From Methanocorpusculum sp. (GTDB taxonomy: Archaea > Halobacteriota > Methanomicrobia > Methanomicrobiales > Methanocorpusculaceae), in NCBI GenBank assembly GCA_029987235.1, contig DALTWF010000025.1, forward strand, positions 1 to 23,506: a stretch of DNA of 23,506 bases. Direction: 5' to 3'. Position 1 is the stretch's first letter. Each line of letters starts with the position of its first letter. A program made the position numbers and the translations under genes. The notes beneath the pieces are model-generated. The model was not told the DNA's origin. It worked only from the letters and a program-made list of their open reading frames with translations, and made no database searches. Below are positions 15,672 through 23,494 of the stretch, one piece after another.

Positions 15672-16580
15672 TTAGAAATCATCAAAGTCTGCGTCGTCTT
15701 CCTCTTCAGCAAGGAATGCGGTTTCATACACTTCGGTCATGTATTTGATGAAATAGGTAATTACCGGAATCATCACAAAGACATAGATTAAAAGCAGTAC
15801 AACACCACCTGCAAAGGTAGTTATTGCCTGTGCTATCAGTACAAATACCACACTGATTAACAGGAAGAGAATCGACATGATAACAAGAGATAAAATGTAA
15901 TCATACCAGCCGATTCTGCTGATGATAGCAGCCATCTTTCTGAATTTAATTGCTTCGCCAAGCGACCCCGCACGCGCAACATGTACAAGTGCAACAATTG
16001 CAAACAGACTTACGAAGATGAAGGTAATGAACTCAACCGCAATAAAGATAAAAAGCATTGCCCCTGATACAAGGTCTTCAAAGGTGAAAATAAATCCGGA
16101 TACCGGTTTGTAGGTAAGTGCCCCCGGGAATACATGCAGCAGAAGAATCAGGTAAAGGAGAGATATGATAATAAGCGGCAGCGCATAACAGAACAGGACA
16201 ATATTTACGCGCCAGCCGGAGAAGAACAGACCAAATACGTTCTCCGTTGAAGGCATCTCGTTTCCGGTCTTGAAGATACGGTATGCGTACCCCTGAATAA
16301 GCGGTACGAAAATGACACACAAAATACCGATTATTAGCGAACAGAAGTCAAGAAGACCTGAGATATTTCCTTCGGTAAAGCCGAGAGAATCGTTTATCAG
16401 AATATTGCATAATACCGGCAGAAGAATTAACTGAAACAGTATTTTTGAAATAATAAATCCCAGTATGCCGGGCACTATTGCAAAGAGGAAGAGTTTAATC
16501 CATCGCTGCAGGCAGTTTATCCCGATAAAACCCTTGCGGGTAAACTGAAGTGCTTCGTTTATAATTTCTGAATGTTCCAT
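15672..16580 (-). CDS. DUF4013 membrane protein
   Basis: This 302-residue polytopic protein has about six hydrophobic segments, a GYAYRIFKTGNEMP stretch in the first half that recalls DUF4013, and a strongly acidic C-terminus (AEEEDDADFDDF). The role of the family is unknown; it is frequent in methanogens. Its stop codon is directly followed by the uvrB ATG. There is a candidate promoter in the 63-base gap before it, so it may head a two-gene unit with uvrB. Nothing suggests a functional link to DNA repair beyond this arrangement. Confidence 0.8.
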   Translation of the reverse strand: MEHSEIINEALQFTRKGFIGINCLQRWIKLFLFAIVPGILGFIISKILFQLILLPVLCNILINDSLGFTEGNISGLLDFCSLIIGILCVIFVPLIQGYAYRIFKTGNEMPSTENVFGLFFSGWRVNIVLFCYALPLIIISLLYLILLLHVFPGALTYKPVSGFIFTFEDLVSGAMLFIFIAVEFITFIFVSLFAIVALVHVARAGSLGEAIKFRKMAAIISRIGWYDYILSLVIMSILFLLISVVFVLIAQAITTFAGGVVLLLIYVFVMIPVITYFIKYMTEVYETAFLAEEEDDADFDDF

Positions 16581-16603
16581 TTCCGTATCCTGTTAGTATT
16601 GTA

Positions 16604-16618
16604 GTATAGTACTATTTT
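16604..16618 (-). promoter_or_regulatory. Possible promoter for the DUF4013-uvrB unit
   Basis: On the - strand AATAGTACTATACTA is TATA-like and centred about 31 bases before ATG 16580. The same stretch contains the short palindrome TAGTACTA, which could also bind a regulator. The match to a TATA consensus is modest. Confidence 0.35.
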
Positions 16619-16643
16619 ATTCTTCATTCATATAAAGCATTAC

Positions 16644-17585
16644 TCAAACGGCCTTCCAGAGGAACTTGTCTGAGTGCAGCCCCTTCTTCTTCTGACCGGC
16701 AGGAATTGTCTCCAAATCGTCAACCACACTGCGCATGGCAGAACTTGCGGTGTCTGCATGGTGCACAAGCCAGGCTTCAGCGGTAAGCGGGATTACATCA
16801 CCGTACGTTCCGTGATGCGACTGGATAATATGGCGGATCTGCATTAACTGGTCTTCGGTAATGAGATTTTTGTACTCTTCGATGTACATTATGCCCATGG
16901 TAAGATGTTCGACAAGGTTGTAGGTATCGTTTGGAACGTAGCCTGCCTGTGTTTTATCAAAGCAGAATATTTTGCCTATGTCATGCAGAACCGCGCCTGC
17001 AATAACCATGTCGCGCGAAATCTTGGTCCGCTGCATGTTGTCAACCATTGCCAAAGCAATACGGGCGGTTTCAAGCGAATGTTCGCACAGACCGCCGGTA
17101 TATTCATGGTGGCGGCGGATTGCAGCGGGACATTCGTAAAACCGGTTGTCAAGCAGGCAGGCGACAAACATTTTGAGACCCGGATTCGTTATGGATGCAA
17201 CGATTTTCTGGATTTCAAGGGCGTTTCCTTTAATGTCTGCCGGGGTGTAGATATATTCTATCAGTTCTCCTGCACCAAGGAACGCAGGTCCTGCCAAAAC
17301 AGCGTCAAGCGATTTTTTTGCGTCAGAGAAGACATATAACTCTCCGTTCGGAGGAATAACTGCTTTTCCGATAATGCGGTAAACGGACCCGGTCTTTATC
17401 GAACGGGCAGCGGCGGGTGCGTTTTCTCCGTACAATTTTGCCTCGGTGAAACCGGTTTTGTCTGCGATTGTCAGGTGAATATACTGTTCTCCGTGTTTTG
17501 CGCGTAAATCGGCTCTTTTTATCAGAAATAAGGAGTCTACTTCTGTTCCTTCTGCAATGTCTTTTACATAGATTTTTTCGGTCAT
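16644..17585 (-). CDS. YhaM-like 3'-5' exonuclease (OB fold + HD domain)
   Basis: This 313-residue protein has the YhaM layout: an N-terminal OB-fold nucleic-acid-binding domain (about 1-95, including YIHLTIADKTGFTEAKLYG) and a metal-dependent HD phosphohydrolase domain with RRHHEYTGGLCEHS (158-170), AVLHDIGK (198-205) and a later SHHG. YhaM of Gram-positive bacteria is a 3'-5' exoribonuclease that also acts on DNA; length (about 314) matches. Its ATG comes one base after the stop of the BrxD-like ATPase gene, so the two are co-expressed and may act together on nucleic acid. The C-terminal HSDKFLWKAV replaces the tail usual in bacteria as far as I can recall. Confidence 0.85.
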   Translation of the reverse strand: MTEKIYVKDIAEGTEVDSLFLIKRADLRAKHGEQYIHLTIADKTGFTEAKLYGENAPAAARSIKTGSVYRIIGKAVIPPNGELYVFSDAKKSLDAVLAGPAFLGAGELIEYIYTPADIKGNALEIQKIVASITNPGLKMFVACLLDNRFYECPAAIRRHHEYTGGLCEHSLETARIALAMVDNMQRTKISRDMVIAGAVLHDIGKIFCFDKTQAGYVPNDTYNLVEHLTMGIMYIEEYKNLITEDQLMQIRHIIQSHHGTYGDVIPLTAEAWLVHHADTASSAMRSVVDDLETIPAGQKKKGLHSDKFLWKAV

Positions 17586-17586
17586 G

Positions 17587-18885
17587 TTACCATTCCACTT
17601 CCATTACTGCTTTTTCTTCTTCTTTTAGTTCGGTCTGTTCTGTTTTCGGTACAAAGGCATACTTTTCTTCCGGCAGGTAATTGTCATACAATGCGCATTT
17701 GTCAAGCACATCGATAAATTCCCGCAGATAAAGGCGCGGTACAACGTCTACGCGGCCCCCGAATCTGCCGGTGACTTTTTCTATCATCGAGCGGATAAAC
17801 TTCGGTGTAACGCGGTTTTTGTCGATTTCTCCGTATGCTTCTGCATAAATTTCCATTACCTTTGCTGAAACAAGAGCGAGTTTGTCTGCACTGAATTTAG
17901 ATAAAACAATCTGTGTCTGCATGGGGTTTGCAAATCCGTCGTCTGATATAATACCAATCCGGTCATAAAGAGGCGGAAGCGAACGCATGCCGCGGGAACT
18001 GTCAAAGAATGCAGGCGTTCCTGCAAAGAGGAAAAAGCAGTTCGGCAGTTCGTTTTTGTCTATCATATCAACCATCTGGCGCAGATTGATAAAGCCCTTT
18101 TCCCGAAGAGGGCGGGAAAAGGCCTGTATGGTTTCCACTTCGTCAAAGGTGACTAAAAGGCCGGAGTATCCTGCCTGAACCATGATATAAACCAGACCGC
18201 GCAGATAAAGCAGGGCGTCAGTTTCCGAAACGCCGCCTTTTATCCCCGCTTGTGCCTTAAAATTGCGGCCGACTGTTGCATCGCCGCAAATCCAGCCGAT
18301 TGCGGCCTGTGCTGTTGCAAAATCGCCTTTGATGTTTGCGGCGTAATAGGTGCGAAGCGCTGCAGCAAGACCGGAACTCATACCTGATACACGTTCAAGA
18401 ACGGATTCTATCTCTTTTTCAGTGAGATTTGTCAGTTCCGGTGAATCCTCGGAAATGCCGGTACTTATCAGCCGGTCTTCAATACCGTAAATCCAGGTGT
18501 CTATGATGCTTTTTAAGGCATGTTCCTCGGTTGCGGTGGAAAGTCCGGTGCAGATTTTTGCATAGACTGACTGCAGTTTGTGCAGCGGGGTATCAGGAGA
18601 TATTACCACATGAGATATGACAAATTTTTCACGTATGCCGATTTCGGATGCACGTGAAATAAGGAAGGTTTTTCCTGAACCATAGTCTCCTCGGACGAAT
18701 TTGCAGTCGGCGTGACCTGCTGCAGCAAAGGAAAGTTGTGATGCTATCACATGTTCTTCTGCATTGAGACCGACTGCGAGCCGCGACAGCCCTGATTTTG
18801 GAACAGTGCCGCGGCGAAGCGCATTTATTATCGCCGTTGACTCAAGTTTGCGTTCATCACGCGGATTAACTGCCGATATAACCAT
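17587..18885 (-). CDS. BrxD-like P-loop ATPase (DUF2791 family)
   Basis: This 432-residue ATPase resembles BrxD/DUF2791 proteins of BREX phage-defence loci. The N-terminal IINALRRGTVPKSGLSRLAV followed by KFVRGDYGSGKTF (Walker A, about 62-74), then ISPDTPLHKLQSVYAKI, is the characteristic order. Walker B is LLVTFDEVE (Asp248, Glu249), and FFLFAGTP follows as a probable sensor region. The longest frame begins with TTG at 18921. I prefer ATG 18885: a GGAG ribosome binding site lies five bases before it and the protein then starts close to the family N-terminus. With that start it overlaps the upstream TPR gene by 20 bases. No BREX partners (PglX, PglZ, BrxA, BrxC) are in the window, so its partners here appear to be the TPR protein and the YhaM-like nuclease. 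Confidence 0.8.
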   Translation of the reverse strand: MVISAVNPRDERKLESTAIINALRRGTVPKSGLSRLAVGLNAEEHVIASQLSFAAAGHADCKFVRGDYGSGKTFLISRASEIGIREKFVISHVVISPDTPLHKLQSVYAKICTGLSTATEEHALKSIIDTWIYGIEDRLISTGISEDSPELTNLTEKEIESVLERVSGMSSGLAAALRTYYAANIKGDFATAQAAIGWICGDATVGRNFKAQAGIKGGVSETDALLYLRGLVYIMVQAGYSGLLVTFDEVETIQAFSRPLREKGFINLRQMVDMIDKNELPNCFFLFAGTPAFFDSSRGMRSLPPLYDRIGIISDDGFANPMQTQIVLSKFSADKLALVSAKVMEIYAEAYGEIDKNRVTPKFIRSMIEKVTGRFGGRVDVVPRLYLREFIDVLDKCALYDNYLPEEKYAFVPKTEQTELKEEEKAVMEVEW

Positions 18886-20707
18886 AAATTTCTCCGCGGT
18901 CGCCGACACCGCGTTTTTCAATCAGGGATACACCCATTTCAGCCGTTTTTGCAAGAACCGCGTTCATGATGCCCGTTACACGACGGGTGTCTAAAACACT
19001 GCGCAAATCCATCTCGGTTGCTTCGCGGTGTTCTTTGATAAAAGCAATGGCTTTTTGTTCGCGTTCGTCAAACTCGGTCATATCAAGTTCAACCGAATCC
19101 GAAGATCCGGTATTTTCTGCGGACGGGGATTCGCTTTCCGAATCCACCAGAACCGGACGCTCGACCAACGCACGTCCCTTTGCCCGGGCAAGAACATCGG
19201 TAAAGTCCTGCACGGTGATTTTTTCCGGATAGCAGGGAAGCATATCGATTCCCGCAAGGCAGTACCATTTGCACTCCTCATAGTCCTGACGCTCAAGTGC
19301 GTCAAGTCCGGAGTACAGATAGCCGGCGCAGAGCATTTCTTTTCCTGAGGATGAGAGGTGAACCGAGACCTGTGCGAGTTTTTTGAGGACCAGCTCTTTT
19401 GCACGCGTCAGCTGATACAGACCTTCTTTTCCGTTTAAGACGGTGTCTGCAATCCGCTCCACTTCGGCCGCATCAGAGGTGTTTGTGGTCATGTAACGGA
19501 TTACCGTTTCACATTCGCGAATCTGTCCAGCACGTTTCAGGAAACGTGCATAGACAAGACCCCCTCTGATATAGTCCGCACGGTATGCCCGGTAAAACCA
19601 GTCTTTTGCCTGCGACAAGGCACCTGCCGCCTCGTAAGCTTCCGCAATTTTTACGAGGCACACGGGTGTCTGGTACGGGGAAAGAATAACGCTGATGATT
19701 CCCGCGACTTCCTCTTTTGAGCGGACGGCTGACAAAAATGCTGCAAACCGGTCAATGACCAGTTCTGCAATATCGAAATCAACCGGGTCTGCCGAGCAGA
19801 TTTCAGTAATAAGCCGGCGGTAAATGAGATTTGCACCTTCACCGTTGTCGAGACGTGATTCAAGTTCCGCCTCAAGCATTCTGAAGACCGGGTCATTACT
19901 GGTCTTTAAAAGTTCGGCAAGTTCGTATTTTGCCGCGTCATAGTTTCCGAGCAGTTTTTCAAGCAGAATAAAGGAGAAACGGATCGCGCTTACGTTTTCA
20001 TCGGTAATGTTTTCCTCTTCGAAACTGTCGAGGGCCGAGCGGTAGGCGCTTTCTGCTGCTTCGGTGTCTAAAGCACCGAGTGCTTCAAGGTCAAGTCTGA
20101 GATATGCGGTGTCTTTTGTTGCCTGCCAGGCGGGAAGGGCAACGTTTAATGCCTTCTGGTAGTCTTTTGATGCTATCAGCGCTTCGATAAACTCTTTGTT
20201 CCAGCCGACCTCGCCGAAATTTGCGACATGAAGCGCCACTGCTTCGCCCGGTTCACCGATTTCGGTCAGTGTATGCATCAGAAGCCGGATATCGTCTGCA
20301 TTGTTTTCCAGTCTGACGAGTGCGCGAAGCGGGGGAATTGCTGCACGGAGGTCTTTTCTTTTTAACAGGGAGTTTGCATAGCCGCGGAGGGCTGCTTTAT
20401 TTTCAGGGTCGCGGACAAGTGCTGCTGCATACTCTTCAAGGGCTTTTCCCTGCCGGTTCTGTTTTTCGTAGACTGCAGCAAGGTAACCGTGAAGGTATGA
20501 AGAGTCCGGCATGGACTTTATGAGGTCGGAAAGGAGGTATTCTGCTGTCTCCAGATTTCCGGTCTCGGTATAACTCCGTGCAGCAAGAAGGAGGAGTGCC
20601 GGATTATCTGTTCCTGAAACAAAGCTGATGACGTCTTCGTATTTTCCCGCATTGAATAGTTCCATTGCGGCGCTTATGGATTTTGCGGTATCTTCGGGGC
20701 TTTCCAT
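18866..20707 (-). CDS. TPR-repeat protein with winged-helix-like C-terminus
   Basis: This protein of 613-614 residues is mostly paired helices of the tetratricopeptide type, for example the N-terminal SAAMELFNAGKYEDVISF and the repeated A-x-x-Y/L-x-x-G-x-x-x-A patterns through about residue 500. After a Ser/Glu-rich linker, the last 65 residues (from EFDEREQKAIAFIKEH to YGYIGS) look like a winged-helix domain: helices, a recognition-like helix TGIMNAVLAKTAEMG and a beta-wing LIEKRGVGDRGEIYG. It could be a scaffold that recruits the downstream ATPase and nuclease to nucleic acid. The longest frame uses TTG 20776 and would overlap pfpI by 65 bases; ATG 20707 leaves a 4-base gap and is preferred, although no Shine-Dalgarno is visible. 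Function unknown. Confidence 0.78.
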   Translation of the reverse strand: MESPEDTAKSISAAMELFNAGKYEDVISFVSGTDNPALLLLAARSYTETGNLETAEYLLSDLIKSMPDSSYLHGYLAAVYEKQNRQGKALEEYAAALVRDPENKAALRGYANSLLKRKDLRAAIPPLRALVRLENNADDIRLLMHTLTEIGEPGEAVALHVANFGEVGWNKEFIEALIASKDYQKALNVALPAWQATKDTAYLRLDLEALGALDTEAAESAYRSALDSFEEENITDENVSAIRFSFILLEKLLGNYDAAKYELAELLKTSNDPVFRMLEAELESRLDNGEGANLIYRRLITEICSADPVDFDIAELVIDRFAAFLSAVRSKEEVAGIISVILSPYQTPVCLVKIAEAYEAAGALSQAKDWFYRAYRADYIRGGLVYARFLKRAGQIRECETVIRYMTTNTSDAAEVERIADTVLNGKEGLYQLTRAKELVLKKLAQVSVHLSSSGKEMLCAGYLYSGLDALERQDYEECKWYCLAGIDMLPCYPEKITVQDFTDVLARAKGRALVERPVLVDSESESPSAENTGSSDSVELDMTEFDEREQKAIAFIKEHREATEMDLRSVLDTRRVTGIMNAVLAKTAEMGVSLIEKRGVGDRGEIYGYIGS

Positions 20708-20711
20708 ATTT

Positions 20712-21221
20712 TCAGAGGAGGGAGAGAATGGCTTTTGCGAAGGGGTCGGCGTCGAACGGACCTTTTGCGGTGACAATATTTCCGTCGGTGACTACGTTTT
20801 TGTCGACATATTCTGCTTTGCCGCGGGCAAGACCTAATTTGGTTGCGGGGGAGGGAAAACCCGTTGCCTTCTTTCCTTCAAGAAGACCTGCTTCTGCAAG
20901 GACTACGGTGGCAAGGCAGATTGCTGCTGCGAATTTTTTCGTATCTCCGATGACTTTGGTGATTTCCACAAGTCTTTCGCTGGTCCAGAGTTCATCCTGG
21001 CAGCCGATTCCGCTTGCGATAATGATTCCGTCATAGTCGGCCGGGTTTACTTCATCAAGAGTTATGTCAGACTGAACAATGTCACCGTGCATTCCGTAAC
21101 AGTCTCCTTTGCGGGTGGATGCGGTTACTATTGTGTGTCCGGCATCTTCAAGGATTTTTTTCGGAACAGAGTATTCCATGTCCATAAATCTGTCAGCTGC
21201 GATTACCAGGAGTATTTTCAT
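20712..21221 (-). CDS. DJ-1/PfpI family protein
   Basis: This 169-residue protein has the DJ-1/PfpI flavodoxin-like fold. The nucleophile elbow is AAICLATVV, with the conserved Cys after a strand, and SGIGCQDELW is the preceding conserved loop. Family members include deglycase-like, chaperone and protease-like proteins; the activity cannot be assigned here. It starts at ATG 21221 about 90 bases after the pyrophosphatase stop and ends 4 bases before the preferred TPR gene start, so it may head the operon of the TPR, BrxD-like and YhaM-like genes. No clear TATA box at the usual distance was seen. Confidence 0.85.
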   Translation of the reverse strand: MKILLVIAADRFMDMEYSVPKKILEDAGHTIVTASTRKGDCYGMHGDIVQSDITLDEVNPADYDGIIIASGIGCQDELWTSERLVEITKVIGDTKKFAAAICLATVVLAEAGLLEGKKATGFPSPATKLGLARGKAEYVDKNVVTDGNIVTAKGPFDADPFAKAILSLL

Positions 21222-21283
21222 AATGATTATACTATTTGGTTTTGCTAGGTGATGAACTCTTTGGATGGAAAGGGCATTGCACG

Positions 21284-21311
21284 AAAAAAAGTTTGGTTCG
21301 GAGTATCGACC
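21284..21311 (-). terminator. Hairpin and T-run after the pyrophosphatase gene
   Basis: Reading the - strand, GGTCG pairs with CGAACC (one bulged base) over a six-base loop immediately after the stop codon, and seven T residues follow four bases later (21290-21284). It would separate the pyrophosphatase transcript from the pfpI run. Confidence 0.5.
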
Positions 21312-22931
21312 TTAACTCACCGATTCTAATATCTTTCCGAACGCCGGCACGAAATCCTTCTTCCGTGACACAACACCGGACAGAAGCATCGGCTTGTCCC
21401 AGTGCATGGCAGCAGAGAGTTTTGCATCGCCTGCTGCAAACATCACAGAACCCATGTCATTGACACTTGTGTACAGCGAAATATAGACATCCGGTGCATT
21501 TGCCCCGGTAAGTTTCTCATGCAGCGCTGTATAAATTGCTTCACTGTTATTATATGCATACTCAAAGGAGGGTATAAGAACCTGTGCGATAACAATGCGC
21601 CGTGAGCACAGGTTAAACTCTTTTGTATCGCGCTCCAGAAGTTCGCTCTGGGAAACGCCGGTAAGAGACATGCCTTCAAAAATTAACTCCTCCGCATATT
21701 TTACCGGGTCAACTTCAGCGATTTCTGCAAGGTATGCTGCTACCGTTTTGTCGGTCCCGGTCGTTGTCGACATCCGCAGACCAAGTGTATCTGAGAGGAT
21801 TCCAGAAAGAAGCACACCTGCGATACTCTTTTCAGGCTGAATCCCAGCATCCATAAACCGCTTTGCAATAATTGTGCAGGTGGAACCGAGCGGCTCTAAA
21901 TCGAATCTGATTGGCTGAAGAGTTGACATTGCACCAAGCCGGTGATGGTCAACAATTTCCACGATATCCGCAGACTCAACACCTTTTACTGCCTGGCTGT
22001 ATTCATTATGGTCAAGAAGAATAACCGACTTTGCAATATCGTTAAGAAGTGTGTTGCGCGAAATCGAACCGAGGAATTTGCCGTTCTTGTCAACAACACA
22101 GGCAGCCCGGTATTTGGAATTTAAGACAAGCTGTTTTACAACCTCCATTGAATCGGTGCCGTGCACAATAGCCATGTCAGTTGTCATCAGATTTTCCGCA
22201 GGCAGCGTCAGATGAATCATATTTGCAACACCGAATGCATCGATATCTGTTGAAATAATGCACACACCTTTCTCATTTCCGAGTTTGATAACACGGTCTC
22301 CTACCGGTGCTGAATCTGCAATAATCAGAGCTGCAATTCCTGCGGACAGCAGTGCAATCTGTGTCGGTTCATCATCACCAACAATCGCAATATCTTTGCT
22401 TGTGATGCGGGATAAAATCACATGCAGCGCATCGATTGAGATATAGACAGAACCTTCCAGAATTTCAGGTCCATGGACAATTATTCTGCCCGATAATATC
22501 CGTGCAAGTGTCTCGACATGGACAGGGGAAATAGACAGGGCTTCCATTTTGCGGTTCAGCATAAATGCGCGTGCAAGACCGTGTTCACTGACAAGGCCGA
22601 TGAGTTTTCCGTTTTCATCGGTAATCGGCAGGTTTCGCAGATTGTTTTTGTCCATTTTGTCGATGACGTCAAAGGTTGGTGTCCGCGCAGTTGCGTATTC
22701 AGTATGCAGCGACGGAAGGTCGGAAACCGATGGTTCAAGGTCTACGACAAGCGACGGGCTTTCGACGCCGAATCTGGCAAGGGCGAATTTCGTTTCCGCA
22801 TTCAGTTCTCCGCAGCGCGCGGGGATGTAGGTTTCTTTTCCCGATGCGTTCAAAAACGCGGAATAGCCGATACAACTGCAAATGGAGTCTGTATCGGGGT
22901 GTTTGTGTCCTATGATGTAAATATTTTTCAC
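21312..22931 (-). CDS. ppaC: Mn-dependent inorganic pyrophosphatase with CBS domains
   Basis: This protein of 539 residues is a family II (DHH/DHHA2) inorganic pyrophosphatase with a regulatory insert. The N-terminal IGHKHPDTDSICS and later LLDHNEYSQAV and EIVDHHRLG provide the manganese ligands, and SRKKDFVP near the C-terminus is the DHHA2 substrate-binding motif. Between the first and second motifs lie two CBS repeats (ATARTPTFDVIDKM to GLVSEHG; TDMAIVHGTDS to GSISRNT) flanking a DRTGG-like segment, the layout of adenine-nucleotide-regulated enzymes. It hydrolyses pyrophosphate in the cytoplasm. The longest frame starts at ATG 22967; I prefer GTG 22931 because GGGAG lies six bases before it and the protein then begins with the family-typical KNIYIIGHKHPDTDS. 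Confidence 0.93.
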   Translation of the reverse strand: MKNIYIIGHKHPDTDSICSCIGYSAFLNASGKETYIPARCGELNAETKFALARFGVESPSLVVDLEPSVSDLPSLHTEYATARTPTFDVIDKMDKNNLRNLPITDENGKLIGLVSEHGLARAFMLNRKMEALSISPVHVETLARILSGRIIVHGPEILEGSVYISIDALHVILSRITSKDIAIVGDDEPTQIALLSAGIAALIIADSAPVGDRVIKLGNEKGVCIISTDIDAFGVANMIHLTLPAENLMTTDMAIVHGTDSMEVVKQLVLNSKYRAACVVDKNGKFLGSISRNTLLNDIAKSVILLDHNEYSQAVKGVESADIVEIVDHHRLGAMSTLQPIRFDLEPLGSTCTIIAKRFMDAGIQPEKSIAGVLLSGILSDTLGLRMSTTTGTDKTVAAYLAEIAEVDPVKYAEELIFEGMSLTGVSQSELLERDTKEFNLCSRRIVIAQVLIPSFEYAYNNSEAIYTALHEKLTGANAPDVYISLYTSVNDMGSVMFAAGDAKLSAAMHWDKPMLLSGVVSRKKDFVPAFGKILESVS

Positions 22932-22984
22932 GTATAACTCCCTGAAAACAGGTTTTATTTCTATCATATTTGTTCTGAAAGATG

Positions 22985-22994
22985 ATATGTTTAT
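22985..22994 (-). promoter_or_regulatory. TATA element in the divergent ppaC-UPF0058 gap
   Basis: ATAAACATAT on the - strand is centred about 59 bases before GTG 22931, which leaves a leader of about 30 bases carrying the GGGAG site. The same sequence read on the + strand (ATATGTTTAT) could drive the UPF0058 gene, with a leader of about 30 bases. A leaderless start at ATG 22967 cannot be fully ruled out. Confidence 0.4.
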
Positions 22995-23026
22995 CCCAGA
23001 CTGCCAATACCATTAAGTCATCCTGC

Positions 23027-23043
23027 GTCCTATAATTTAGGAC
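23027..23043. promoter_or_regulatory. Inverted repeat just upstream of the UPF0058 start
   Basis: GTCCTA (23027-23032) and TAGGAC (23038-23043) form a perfect 6-base inverted repeat with a five-base AT-only centre, ending one base before the ATG at 23045. As DNA it could be an operator; in RNA it would fold over the translation start, hiding the AGGA that could pair with the ribosome. Confidence 0.4.
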
Positions 23044-23044
23044 A

Positions 23045-23338
23045 ATGCATAAAGAAGAGTTACTTGAGCTTCATCAGATATTTTTCGATATTAAGGAATA
23101 CTACAAGTCAATCAATCCCGACCTTAAATTCCAGGAGTATGAAGCATTAAATATCAAGCCTGACATGATAAACAAGAGCAAACTTGAGCACAAGTATGCT
23201 ATTTTTGTTCTCGGTTCCGAGATTGCGACTGCAATGAAAGAGATTGAGACCATTTCCTCCCGCGGTATCCCCCAGAGAATGAAGGATCTCGCAGAGCGTA
23301 CCTTAAAGGAAATGGAAGCGGAAAGAAACGGAAATTAA
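23045..23338 (+). CDS. UPF0058 family protein
   Basis: This 97-residue, largely helical, charged protein begins MHKEELLELHQIFFDIKEYY and matches by recognition UPF0058, an archaeal family of small proteins without an assigned function. There is no signal peptide or membrane segment. The absence of cysteine or other catalytic-looking motifs suggests a binding or regulatory role, which is inference. It is divergent from ppaC and followed by a hairpin terminator that overlaps its stop codon, so it is a single-gene unit. Confidence 0.88.
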   Translation: MHKEELLELHQIFFDIKEYYKSINPDLKFQEYEALNIKPDMINKSKLEHKYAIFVLGSEIATAMKEIETISSRGIPQRMKDLAERTLKEMEAERNGN

Positions 23339-23360
23339 ATTCCGTTCTGAATATTTTTTT
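23328..23360 (+). terminator. Hairpin terminator overlapping the UPF0058 stop
   Basis: ACGGAA (23328-23333) pairs perfectly with TTCCGT (23340-23345) around a six-base loop that contains part of the TAA stop, and a seven-T run follows at 23354-23360. The stem is short but the arrangement is that of an intrinsic terminator. Confidence 0.55.
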
Positions 23361-23494
23361 ATCTCTTTTTATCCTGATTAATCCGGGAGCCTGTCCAATC
23401 GATAACCCCAGTATTTAAACATATCTCCAAAATTAACTTTTGGTGGGGGGAATCCACATTTTTTTGCAAACATCTGCAAACTGAGGTATCGATG

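Noticed and set aside
17587..18885. Complete BREX defence system
   Set aside because: Only a BrxD-like ATPase is present. No methyltransferase PglX, phosphatase PglZ, BrxA, BrxB or BrxC gene is found in the window.
18886..18921. TTG start extending the BrxD-like protein by 12 residues
   Set aside because: The extension has no ribosome binding site and lengthens overlap with the TPR gene, whereas ATG 18885 has a GGAG site at good spacing.
20708..20776. TTG start extending the TPR protein by 23 residues
   Set aside because: It would overlap the DJ-1/PfpI gene by 65 bases and adds a low-complexity Ser/Pro segment with no family support.
39..23399. 12-base inverted match between the window ends (ATTGGACAGGCT at 39-50 and its complement at 23388-23399)
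   Set aside because: Matches of this length are expected by chance many times in 23 kb. One arm is part of a terminator hairpin, and there is no sign of an element bounded by them.
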